This document shows, piece after piece, positions 18,926-29,200 of a stretch of 64,000 bases of DNA. Location: assembly GCF_026684035.1 (NCBI RefSeq), contig NZ_CP113361.1, forward strand, positions 1,736,001 to 1,800,000, given 5' to 3'. Position numbers and translations under genes: made by a program. Source of the stretch: Methanogenium organophilum (lineage in GTDB: Archaea > Halobacteriota > Methanomicrobia > Methanomicrobiales > Methanomicrobiaceae). Under the pieces are notes generated by a model. It made no database searches. It had not been told where the DNA came from and saw only the letters and a program-made list of their open reading frames with translations. Positions within the stretch are counted from its first letter, which is position 1. Each line of letters starts with the position of its first letter.

Positions 18926-19731
18926 CACCCTCAGACCCTGTCACAAAGAGGATTGGCATTGCCTTTGCTTTTCTGGTCCTTTTTGCCGGCGGTATGTATG
19001 CACTGCAGATTGGCGGTGAGGAATGGGTGAAAGGACTGAATCCTGACACTATCCTTCCTCTCTCAGATGCCGGTATTCAGGAGACCTTCTACTGGAACGA
19101 CTTTAATTACGGTCCGCAGGAGTGGCGGCCGTTTAAGGAACCGCTGAATATTTCAAACACTGCATATGGCGATAACGAATGGTATCTGATGTTTGTCAAA
19201 GCGAATGCAACACCGTACGGGGGAAATCCTGCGTTGCACCGGAGAGGGAATGTGCAGGTGAATTATTCATTTACGAATCTTGCTGGGACTGCGGCATTTC
19301 ATGTGATCGGGTTTGACGCAACGGCGAAGTGCCGGACAAACAAACAGGACGGATATGGTGCATCATCGTATTTTGTCACAGGGGATGCTGAAGCAGGCAC
19401 CGGGTATTTGCTCTCCACCCCAATGACATCATGGAACAATGTACCCGTTCTGCCGCCGGGTGAATATGACACCGATGAAGGGGCCGAATCGTTTTACTAT
19501 TTCATCCATTTTGATCCCCTTTCCGGCGGGGATGGCGCCGTTCATATCACGGACAGTTCGGATCTGCTGAAAGGCGAGGTCATTGAAACCGATGCGCAGT
19601 CAGGAGAGTTTTACGTCACTCATACGGGGGGCAGTCTGCTTGATGATATACTGCTTGTCGTCTGTGTGAGTGAAGTGCAGCCGGATGATTTCAGTCTTGA
19701 TATTGAGACGTCGTTTGTGAGGAGAGAGTAG
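18922..19731 (+). CDS. Membrane-anchored extracytoplasmic protein of the ECF operon (Y-X module)
   Basis: A 269-aa protein with one N-terminal hydrophobic segment (IAFAFLVLFAGGMYALQI, residues 10-27), so it is anchored or exported. Residues 47-165 form the Y half-module (FYWNDFNYGPQEWRPF through YSFTNLAGTAAFHVIGF). Residues 190-265 form the X half-module (SGEFYVTHTGGSLLDDILLV, then PDDFSLDI). The same halves in the opposite order (X-Y) recur in the three large surface proteins at 23207-42915. It lies between the TiaS-like gene (4-nt overlap) and the ECF S component (2-nt gap), so it probably serves as an outside partner or binding protein for that transporter. The module does not match a family that can be named from memory. 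Confidence 0.8.
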   Translation: MTPSDPVTKRIGIAFAFLVLFAGGMYALQIGGEEWVKGLNPDTILPLSDAGIQETFYWNDFNYGPQEWRPFKEPLNISNTAYGDNEWYLMFVKANATPYGGNPALHRRGNVQVNYSFTNLAGTAAFHVIGFDATAKCRTNKQDGYGASSYFVTGDAEAGTGYLLSTPMTSWNNVPVLPPGEYDTDEGAESFYYFIHFDPLSGGDGAVHITDSSDLLKGEVIETDAQSGEFYVTHTGGSLLDDILLVVCVSEVQPDDFSLDIETSFVRRE

Positions 19732-19733
19732 AT

Positions 19734-20276
19734 ATGCATCCTGAGAAGTATTTTTCGCTGAATGAGATTGCCCTGATGTCCATCTGCGGTGCACTGATCT
19801 TCGTCATGAAAGTAGTATTCAAGGTTCCCGTGCATATTCCTGGGCATTCCGGCATATTCTGGGTCATTCCGATGATTGTCGGCATTTCAATTGTACGAAA
19901 GCCCGGCACCGGGACATATATTGGGCTTATATCCGGGCTTTTGGGCTCGTTTTTTGGTCTGGGCGCCCTTCATGTCTTTGATATCTTCAGCTACCTGACG
20001 ATTGGCGTTGTAGCGGATATCTGTGGGGTAGTATTTGCATACCGGTTTGATTCTCTTGCCGTGGGTGTCATCACCGGGGCTCTCTCAAATGTCGTGAAGA
20101 TGGTGGTCCACTACGGGGTGCAGATATTACTGGGTGTTCCGCAGTATTTCATCATCCTCGGCATTGGTCTGAGTTCAGTTACCTACATCGTCTTCGGTGG
20201 GCTGGGAGGACTGATATCGGTGTATATCGTCCGGCGGCTGACCCGGGCGGGTGTCATTGGTGAGAAGAATGGGTGA
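19734..20276 (+). CDS. ECF transporter S component (substrate-specificity subunit)
   Basis: A very hydrophobic 180-aa protein with about six membrane helices, in the size range of ECF S components. Recognisable are a short charged N-terminus, ALMSICGALIFVMKVVF (helix 1), IPMIVGISIVRKPGTGTYIG and LGALHVFDIFSYLTIGVVAD. S components capture a vitamin, cofactor precursor or metal and toggle in the ECF module. The substrate cannot be assigned from sequence alone. The gene has GGAG before its ATG, follows the Y-X protein by 2 nt and overlaps the ATPase gene by 8 nt. The matching T subunit lies far away at 39479-40297. Confidence 0.85.
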   Translation: MHPEKYFSLNEIALMSICGALIFVMKVVFKVPVHIPGHSGIFWVIPMIVGISIVRKPGTGTYIGLISGLLGSFFGLGALHVFDIFSYLTIGVVADICGVVFAYRFDSLAVGVITGALSNVVKMVVHYGVQILLGVPQYFIILGIGLSSVTYIVFGGLGGLISVYIVRRLTRAGVIGEKNG

Positions 20277-21738
20277 ACCGCTCCTCAGCGTGGAATCCCT
20301 TTCATATTCATATCCCTATTTTGAGACCGAAGGAAAACGGCAGGCTCTTTTCGATATCAACCTGGAGATACGCACCGGTGAACGGGTTGTTCTTATGGGC
20401 CCGAGCGGGTCGGGGAAGTCCACTCTGATTCAAACATTTATCGGGTTAATTCCAAATTTGCGGGCCGGAAGGATGGAGGGGAAGGTGACCGTTGACGGCT
20501 TGGATACATCGGAAACATCCGTTCCCGGTCTCTCGAAAATTGTCGGCTATGTCTTTCAGGACCCTGACCACCAGATGGTCACAGGTGACGTTGATTCAGA
20601 ACTTGCGTTTGGCCCTGAGCAGTCGGGTATTGATTCCGGGAGTATTGAGGAGAGAATTACCAGTGTCACAGAAATGCTCTCAATGGAGCATCTGAGGGGG
20701 AGGGAGCTTGCCGATCTCTCCTGGGGTGAACGCCAGAAGGTTGCTATTGCGTCGGTGCTCGTCATGCGGCCGAAGATAATTGTGCTGGACGAGCCTCTCT
20801 CCGGTCTTGACAGGGACTCTGCTGCCTCTCTCCTTGAACATCTCGGAACAATCGGCAAAACGTGGAATATTGCGGTTGTCATCGTTGAGCACCGGCTGGA
20901 CCTTCTGGAAGGGTTTATCGACCGCGTGGTGGTGATGGATGCCGGCAGGATTGTGTATGACGGGCCTGCTGCGGATTATTCTGCAGGAGGTATGGCGCTG
21001 CTTCCGGGTGAGACCGGCGGCGTAGTGCATGCGGGCGGGACATGTCTGCCTGAACCGTTTGTTCCCCCGGAAGGTGTTATCCCAGCAATTGAGGTGCTTG
21101 ATGTCAGCTACACCTATCCGCACCGGAAAACGCCTGTGTTAAACGGAGTTTCTGCTGCTTTTTATCCGGGTGAGGTGGTGTTTATCTGCGGCCCGAACGG
21201 TTCGGGAAAGAGTACGTTCATCAAACATCTCAATGGTATTCTGCGGCCGGATAGCGGGCGTGTGCTTGTGTCAGGTACCGATATTGCAGGCAAGACGGTG
21301 GCACAGACGGCATCCCTCGTTTCTCTCGTTGGCCAGCATGCAGATTATCAGCTCTTCGAGGAGACCATCGAACGCGAACTTGCGTTCGGCCCCCGGAATC
21401 TCGGGATGGATGAAGGTGACATCGACCATTCCATCGATGAGATCATGAAGCTGATGGACATGACACATCTGGGCCGGAAAGGCCGGCCGCTGAAACTTTC
21501 TGTCGGGGAGAAGCAGAGGGTGGCGATTGCAAGTCATCTGGTGATGCAGACTCCTGTTGTTGTGCTGGATGAGCCCACTCTTGGCCTTGACAAAATCCTA
21601 AAAGATAAACTGGCGTCCCTGATTCGTGACCTGAAGACGCGGGGCAAGACGATAATTGTCGTCACCCATGATCAGGAATTCGCACGGCTGTGTGCAGACC
21701 GGTTTTTGTATTTTCAGGACGGGTGTCTGGTGCCCTGA
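20269..21738 (+). CDS. ECF transporter ATPase, fused double-ABC (EcfA1-EcfA2)
   Basis: The product (489 aa) consists of two complete ABC ATPase domains in one chain. Domain 1 (residues 5-245): Walker A GPSGSGKST, signature LSWGERQKVAIAS, Walker B IIVLDEPLSGLD, switch His in VIVEHRLD. Domain 2 (residues 265-489): Walker A GPNGSGKST, signature LSVGEKQRVAIAS, Walker B VVVLDEPTLGLD, switch His in VVTHDQ. Both sites look competent. It powers the ECF importer and needs an EcfT coupling protein, which is at 39479-40297. The frame is open from a GTG at 20251, but ATG 20269 has the ribosome site GGTGAGAAG just upstream; it overlaps the S gene's stop. Confidence 0.95.
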   Translation: MGEPLLSVESLSYSYPYFETEGKRQALFDINLEIRTGERVVLMGPSGSGKSTLIQTFIGLIPNLRAGRMEGKVTVDGLDTSETSVPGLSKIVGYVFQDPDHQMVTGDVDSELAFGPEQSGIDSGSIEERITSVTEMLSMEHLRGRELADLSWGERQKVAIASVLVMRPKIIVLDEPLSGLDRDSAASLLEHLGTIGKTWNIAVVIVEHRLDLLEGFIDRVVVMDAGRIVYDGPAADYSAGGMALLPGETGGVVHAGGTCLPEPFVPPEGVIPAIEVLDVSYTYPHRKTPVLNGVSAAFYPGEVVFICGPNGSGKSTFIKHLNGILRPDSGRVLVSGTDIAGKTVAQTASLVSLVGQHADYQLFEETIERELAFGPRNLGMDEGDIDHSIDEIMKLMDMTHLGRKGRPLKLSVGEKQRVAIASHLVMQTPVVVLDEPTLGLDKILKDKLASLIRDLKTRGKTIIVVTHDQEFARLCADRFLYFQDGCLVP

Positions 21739-22030
21739 GGATTATTATATCCTAAGTTTGATATTTCACCATAGTCTATCAGATCGTGGTGGAATGTAAT
21801 TTGACTGTTCCGGGTATCTGGAACATGATATCTCCTGATCTCTTCAATTTGGGTTTCAATTTTAGACAACACCGGGATTGGGACAATATCGTATTTTTCC
21901 CTCACTGCAAGGAATCAGGCTGTTGATCTTACATCATGAGTACCATAGAGAAATATCACCTGAATGAAAAGAGTTGCGTTCATCTAACTGCTGCTGATGA
22001 TGATATAAATTGTTGAATAATTTGCCGATA
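21739..22030. other. Intergenic region after the ECF S-A operon
   Basis: No supportable gene. The stretch follows the ATPase stop and precedes the promoter of the secreted protein at 22151. It becomes AT-rich toward its right end. Confidence 0.4.
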
Positions 22031-22040
22031 ATTATATATA
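22031..22040 (+). promoter_or_regulatory. TATA box of the secreted protein gene
   Basis: ATTATATATA is a near-ideal archaeal TATA box. The expected start site is near 22062-22067, giving a leader of about 85 nt before the ATG at 22151. Confidence 0.55.
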
Positions 22041-22110
22041 TTGTCTCACGATCAATATACCATCGTTGATTTATTGGCCCCATAAATCAACACCGGTTAA
22101 CTCGAGGTGA

Positions 22111-22134
22111 CCCTTGGCGGGTTTCCGGCAGGGG
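22111..22134 (+). promoter_or_regulatory. Hairpin in the 5' leader
   Basis: CCCTTG pairs with CAGGGG (one G-U pair), then one G-G mismatch, then CGG pairs with CCG around a GTTT loop. The hairpin ends about 7 nt before the ribosome site AAGGTGAA at 22139-22146, so it could influence initiation. No known riboswitch was recognised. Confidence 0.4.
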
Positions 22135-22150
22135 CTAGAAGGTGAAATGA

Positions 22151-22723
22151 ATGAAAAAGCAAAAATCTTTCAATTATGGTAGAACACACAGAATGATCGC
22201 CATAACGCTCGTCATGGTGATGGTAATCGGAGTAATGCCAGCGGCGGCAGCAGACTGGCCGGTTAATCTTAACCGCTTAAATGCTGATGATTCATGGACT
22301 AACAGTACGATTTCCAACAGTACTTTCATTAATCTGACTGAAAACGAATTTGGCAGTTTCACCGACCCGAAAGCCCGAGTCTGGAATGGCACGACTCTTA
22401 GAAAACTGCTTGGACACTTTGATGACAATGACGATACAACATTCAATTCCACTCTTGCCGCAAGTAACTATACAGTGAAAGTTATTGGAAAGAATAAAAA
22501 TGCAGATCGAACATCTATATTCTACAGTTCCGAGATCACTACCAATACCAGCAAATTCGTGGTTGCTGATAAGCTGAATGGTACCTATATTAGTACTGCT
22601 GGCTATCCAGATCCCAAAATTGGAACAAGGTACTATTATCCTCTGAAGCTTCATGGATGGGGTTGCACAGACACCGAACGATCCGTGGAAGAGATCACGA
22701 CGTTCATCATTGATCTGTCATAA
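22151..22723 (+). CDS. Secreted protein resembling a molybdopterin-oxidoreductase (sulfite-oxidase-like) domain
   Basis: A 190-aa exported protein: signal peptide to about residue 35 (MVMVIGVMPAAAADWP), then a single domain with WNGTTLRKLLGHFDD, SNYTVKVIG, SSEITTNTSKFVVADKLNGT and YYYPLKLHGWG. This order of short blocks resembles the sulfite-oxidase-type molybdopterin-binding domain that methanogens place in surface proteins. The cysteine that would ligate molybdenum is not obvious, so it may bind a ligand without catalysis. A ribosome site GGTGA precedes the ATG. It sits between the ECF S-A operon and the first giant surface protein. Family assignment is from memory of similar domains and is moderate. 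Confidence 0.6.
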   Translation: MKKQKSFNYGRTHRMIAITLVMVMVIGVMPAAAADWPVNLNRLNADDSWTNSTISNSTFINLTENEFGSFTDPKARVWNGTTLRKLLGHFDDNDDTTFNSTLAASNYTVKVIGKNKNADRTSIFYSSEITTNTSKFVVADKLNGTYISTAGYPDPKIGTRYYYPLKLHGWGCTDTERSVEEITTFIIDLS

Positions 22724-23206
22724 ACAGTCTTTGTTTACATGCCCTGCAGTGTCACTGTTAAGGATGTAGTGCCATAACGGTGAACATTCTACCCATTTTT
22801 GGTCACTAATTGAAATGACCCATATCTCCGGTATGCTATACTCTTAGGTATTCTAGGAGACAATAGAGTTAATCAAATATTGCTTATGATGTATTTTATT
22901 TAATATATTGTTGGAGGTGCAGAATCTGTCTGTCTATATGTTGGGCGTCTTAAAATAATTATTATTGTATATTTATTATATTTTGTAAAATTCTCCGTAC
23001 AATTGTAATCTATTTTATATTATAATGTGAATTATCCGTTTTAATCATTAGATCAGCGATTTTGATTTTTTTTCAAGGAACTGATATTTCTGAACTTTAT
23101 TTCGTAATACTTAAATCGGATGTTTGTGACATGATCATTTGTTAATTATAAATTAATTATGATTAAATTAATTAAATTAAATTAATTGACCTGTGGTGCT
23201 GAAAAA
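22724..23206. other. AT-rich intergenic region before the first giant gene
   Basis: About 480 bp without a convincing gene. The right half is extremely A/T-rich and includes short iterations of ATTAA (23156-23187), where several TATA-like elements overlap. It probably contains the promoter of the gene at 23207. A GGTG ribosome site lies near 23195. Confidence 0.5.
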
Positions 23207-26200
23207 ATGAACAATCGAATTCCTGATTTAACAAAAGCAGGCGTACTGGCAATATTATTCCTCTGTATTGCCGCGTCTCCTGTTTTCGGAGCGGAAGTTT
23301 CCGAAAATGGCAGTTTTTCTGACGAGCAACCGATGTTGCCTGAGATTATTTCCATTGGTGTTACCCCGGCAACTGCTGATATTTTGATCGGTGGGACACA
23401 GCAGTTCACGGCGGTTGCATGCGATGCCTCCGGTCAGACAATTCCGGATATGGAATTTATCTGGGAGAGCAGCGATGGAACCGTTGGCATGGTGGACGAG
23501 AGCGGTCTATTTACCGCCCTCTCAAAGGGGACGGTGATTGTCAGCGCCATTAATGGTAGCATGTCAGCAAGTTCTGATGTAACGGTATCTGATGAGATTC
23601 CGAAGCCCATGGCAGAACCTACGGGTAAGGCCACATTAACTGGCATAAACAAAAGCGTTGAAGGGGAAGGCCTGGTCCCAGTAATCGCGGAGTCCACAGG
23701 TACAAAGCCCCTGTCCGACTACAACCACATCTTCGTCAAAGTCGCCAACGATGGCGGTGTGAAGTACAACGCCTTTGAAAACAATACCTATAACATCCGG
23801 TTCGAGGGCTACGACCGTGGTCTCAACGCCCTGCACATCTCTACGTCCTCGGCGCCGGCGGATAAATTTGGTCAGGTGACGGTCACAGAGAACCAGAGCG
23901 GCACCTTCTATGCGACCGATTCCGGCGGCAAAGGGTATGAGGATGAGATCCTCCTGATGGTCGCGGTCAACGGCACCATCCCTGATGACTTCAGCGTTCG
24001 TGTGCAGGCCGACGGCTACACGTGGACGCCGAATCCCGTGAGCAACCAGGCACCGCCTCTTGACAACGTGACCTACCAGCCTGTCGCTCTCGACGAGATC
24101 TTCACCAAAGAAGACTTCATGTACGGCCCGCAGATCTGGAAGCCGACCGGCAACGGCTTCGACTACCCGATCTACTACGGCCAGAACATGACGGACACGG
24201 AGAACACCTTCCAGCTGATGTTCATCGACCTGAACGCAGGTGTTCTCCGGCCGAATGAGGCTCTTGAGAACAATGGTGCGGTGCGGATAAACTATACCCT
24301 CGAGAATCTCGAGAGCTTTGCCGCCTTTGGTGTCTATGGCTATTGCCAGAACTCCAACAACGGTGACGATATGGTCGCCTGGGCCAATGCCGTGATCGAA
24401 CCCAAGATCGTGAGCGGCTACTCGGTCATCGGGTCCGGCAGCGGTCCCGTTCCCGACAGAATTGAAGTCGAACCGACAATGGCACAGGTCGTCGTCGGTG
24501 ATGTGTATCATTTTGCTGCAACCGCCTTTGACGCCCTGAACAATGTCATCAGCGGCCTTGCCTTCTCGTGGGCAAGTTCAGACGAGATTGTAGGGACAAT
24601 TGACGAAAGCGGCAACTTCACTGCCCTCGCACCAGGAACGACAAATGTGACCGCAAGCCGCCTCAGTATTACGGGCACGTCTGCAGTCACGGTTGTATCA
24701 CCCGAACCGGTAACATGGTATGTAGGCGATGACGAAATCGCTGATTTCACCACCATTCAGGCGGCCATCAACGCAGCAAAGACCGGGGACACGATCCTTG
24801 TCAGAAACGGCACTTATGCAGAGAACCTCAATATTGCAAAGACTCTCATCATCCAATCAGAGAATGGCAGCGGGCAAACTACCATCCAGGCCGCAAGTTC
24901 CGGGAGCCCGGCCATCACCATCACTGCAGATAATGTCACCCTTGACGGTTTCACGATAACCGGAGCAACCGGCAGGAAGAAGGCGGGGATCAGTCTGAAT
25001 GGTGGAGATCATTGTATCTTCGCTAACAACATTGTGACCGGCAACTACGTTGGCATTCACATCACATCAGGTACATCCGCCACGGTTACTGGCAATTACA
25101 TTCATCACAACAGCGACCGTGGACTCTACCTCTCGGTTGCCCCATTCACTACTGTAACCCACAACGACATCTCAGAAAATGCCGCAAACGTTGAGCTGGA
25201 ATATCGGTCAACCAATGCCACCTTTGCCCAGAATAGTATCAACCACACCACGAAGACAACGAAAAACGCCGTCACCGTCTATGCCAACAATCTCACCTTC
25301 ACCGGCAATCGTTGCGAAGATAGTGCACAGGGATTTTTCATCACGAACGGGAATGATGCCCGGATCACCAACAACACTTTCCACAACAGCAAATATGATC
25401 TCAAGCTCTCTCGCTCCGCGGGGGATATTGTGGCTCGCAACACCTTTGTCGAACCGAAGATCTCATTGGATACCTGTGGTGAAATCGCCTTTAATACCTC
25501 CGAACCTGTTTCATACCAATATAGCGGCACGAAATTCACCAGCTACCTGGGCAACTACTATGGTGACTATGTCGGAACCGACGCTGATGGCAACGGGATT
25601 GGCGAAGAAAACCGGACAATCAATGGGGACTATATTGACTTCCATCCGTTGATGAAACCAGGAGATGACTACTGCCCCATTGAATCGCCGGTGCTCACCT
25701 CAATCACTGTCGTTCCGGGTTCAGCAGAGGTAATTCTGCATGAAACTTTCACTTTCACAGCAACGGTTTGTGATCAGTATGGTAGTGATATGGGCGAAAT
25801 TGACCTCAATTGGTCTCTTAAATGCCCCGATCTGGGAGAAATCGACGAAAATGGATTTTTTACCGCTCGACAGATCGGCACAACCACCGTCATCGCAACG
25901 GCGGACGGCATATCCGGCACGGCAAATATTACTGTCATCCCAATCCCTGAACCGGTAACACACTATGTTGGAGATGGGGGTGAATATGATACCATTCAGG
26001 CAGCGGTGGATGCTGCTAGGAATGGCGACACGATCCTTGTCAGAAACGGCACTTATGCAGAGAACCTCAATATTGCAAAGACTCTCATCATCCAATCAGA
26101 GAATGGCAGCGGGCAAACTACCATCCAGGCCGCAAGTTCCGGGAGCCCGGCCATCACCATCACTGCAGATAATGTCACCCTTGACGGTTTCACGATAACC

Positions 26201-29200
26201 GGAGCAACCGGCAGGAAGAAGGCGGGGATCAGTCTGAATGGTGGAGATCATTGTATCTTCGCTAACAACATTGTGACCGGCAACTACGTTGGCATTCACA
26301 TCACATCAGGTACATCCGCCACGGTTACTGGCAATTACATTCATCACAACAGCGACCGTGGACTCTACCTCTCGGTTGCCCCATTCACTACTGTAACCCA
26401 CAACGACATCTCAGAAAATGCCGCAAACGTTGAGCTGGAATATCGGTCAACCAATGCCACCTTTGCCCAGAATAGTATCAACCACACCACGAAGACAACG
26501 AAAAACGCCGTCACCGTCTATGCCAACAATCTCACCTTCACCGGCAATCGTTGCGAAGATAGTGCACAGGGATTTTTCATCACGAACGGGAATGATGCCC
26601 GGATCACCAACAACACTTTCCACAACAGCAAATATGATCTCAAGCTCTCTCGCTCCGCGGGGGATATTGTGGCTCGCAACACCTTTGTCGAACCGAAGAT
26701 CTCATTGGATACCTGTGGTGAAATCGCCTTTAATACCTCCGAACCTGTTTCATACCAATATAGCGGCACGAAATTCACCAGCTACCTGGGCAACTACTAT
26801 GGTGACTATGTCGGAACCGACGCTGATGGCAACGGGATTGGCGAAGAAAACCGGACAATCAATGGGGACTATATTGACTTCCATCCGTTGATGAAAGTGG
26901 GCAGCGATTACAGGATTGTTGCGTCCACTCCGTTAGAGCCGGTGCCCCTTCCAAATGATGGGATTTTCTATTTCAAAGTCGCCAATGACGATGAGACCAG
27001 ATTTAACTATTATGGCAACAACACATACAAACACTGCTTCACCGGCGGCGGTCTCAACTCTTTTCACCTCACAAAGGATCCACTCGGAACCGGCGAAATG
27101 CATTCCCTCACGGGCGATCAACGTGGCAGCTTCTTCCTCACTGACACCGGCGGGAAGGGGTATTTCCACGATGCCATCCTGTTGGTGGCAGTGAACGGGA
27201 CGATTCCTGACGATTTCAGTCTTCACATAAGATCAAACGGGTTTATCTGGACACCAGCCGTGAGCCAGGATATGTCAGCCGCCACCGACATCCAGTACAT
27301 TGAAGGAGCAGTTGATGAGATCTTCACAAAAGACGACTTCATCTACGGACCGCAGAATTGGAAACCATACAAAACAGATGATCATCTGCCCCTGTATTAT
27401 GGGCAAAATATGAGTGATGAAGCAAACACATTCCGGCTCATGTACATTGACCTGAAGGTTGGTGGTATTGGTTACCGGAGCGGAGTATCCGGGCTTGAGA
27501 ACGATGGTGCGGCCGTGATCGAATATACATTTGAAAATCTCACATCCTTCGCGGCGGTCAATGGTTACGGATGGAGAAAAACGGGGGACAACGATGGTGA
27601 GGCCGGTTGGACAAATGCTGACAGCAGCCTTGCAGTGCGGGGTGTCCCCAGCAGTGAGGAATCAGTGCTGACCAAGATTGTCATCGCTCCCGGCTCTGAC
27701 GTGGAGGTGACCGATGGGGAGACAATTCAGTTCTCTACGACCTGCTATGATCAGTACACCCGCGAAATGGATGGGATTCCAATTAATTGGTCATTTTCTC
27801 ATCCCAAAATAGGGACCGTTAATGATAATGGATTATTCACCGCAAATGGTGTAGGAACCGGCTACTTGACGGCATCGCATGGGGATATCACGGCCTCAAA
27901 GACAGTAACCGTGCTCTCCTCCTTCCATGAACCACATACCTGGTATGTTGATGACTCTGGAGGGAAGGATTTCACAACTATCAGTGACGCAATTAACTCG
28001 TCCCGGAACGGCGACACAATCATTGTCAGGAATGGGACTTATTCCGAACACGTGAAGATCACAAAGGATCTGACCATATGCTCAGAGCATGGGCCAGCGG
28101 GAACCAATATTATTCCGGTGGAGCCGTGGCAGTATACTGTCCATGTTACCACAGAGAACGCAACTTTCAGAGGTTTCACTGTTGGTGGTCCATTGTCAGA
28201 GGGGGAGGTTGGCGTAGGGTTTGGTGTTAGTGCCATCCGACTGGACGGAGCAGATAACTGTACCATATCGGAGAATGTTATTGAACCATGTGACTATTCC
28301 ATATATCTCCGTGGTTCTTCCAAAAATGTCCTTGAAAACAACCACCTGCCAAGCGGAGGTCAACAACTCTCCCTTGATAACTCACAGGATAATATCGTGA
28401 CTGGTAGTGAATTCTCAAACGTCTATATCTGGTGTGCATCAGGAAATGTCCTGACCGAAAACATCTTCAGAACATGTTATGCTGTTATCACCGGTTCGGG
28501 TAATGTCTTCTTTGCCAACACATTCAGGGGCAGCGTTGATAATTTTGCAATGTCATCAAACTGCGCCTGGAATTCAACTGAATCTGTTGCATATACCTAT
28601 AATGAAAAGGCATATGTTGGCTTTGTTGGCAATTATTGGGAATATTGCAACGGCACTGATACCGATGGCGATGGGATCATTGATACACCTTACAAGCTTG
28701 ATGAACATCCGTTGAACGGGATGTGGGTTGATGGTGCTATCATATCCCCTGAGGTGGATCACATTATTGTTTCCCCAGGCACTACAGTCGTGGCGATGGG
28801 GGATAGCAAGCAGTTTACTGCATTTACTTATGATACCTCAGGAAATATTATCGACGATTCCCCCTGCGGCTGGACGATAGACAACACAACTGTGGGAATG
28901 GTTAATTATTACACTGGGCTCTTCATTCCGCAAGCGGTGGGTGAGGCGATTATCACTGCAACATATCCTAAAACCGGGGTCATAGGAACAGCAAAGGTTT
29001 CGGTCGTGCTTGATCCAAAAACATGGTATGTGGACGATTCGGGTGGAGCAGATTATACTACTATTCAGAGTGCTGTGGATGCAAGTCGTGCTTGGGACCG
29101 AATCGTTGTTCGTGAAGGAGAGTATGTCGAGAATGTAGAGGTGGGAAAGCCTCTGACGATCATTTCAGCCGATGGACCGGAAAAGACCATTGTCAGATCG

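Noticed and set aside
23150-23190. AT-rich iterations as a replication origin
   Set aside because: No Cdc6 gene or origin-recognition repeats nearby; more simply explained as promoter sequence.
23186-23206. Upstream TTG start of the first giant gene
   Set aside because: The ATG at 23207 is followed directly by a signal peptide and has a ribosome-site match upstream.
24788-26896. Direct repeats as a CRISPR or insertion sequence
   Set aside because: The repeats are 870 bp, in frame within one coding region, with no transposase and no spacers.
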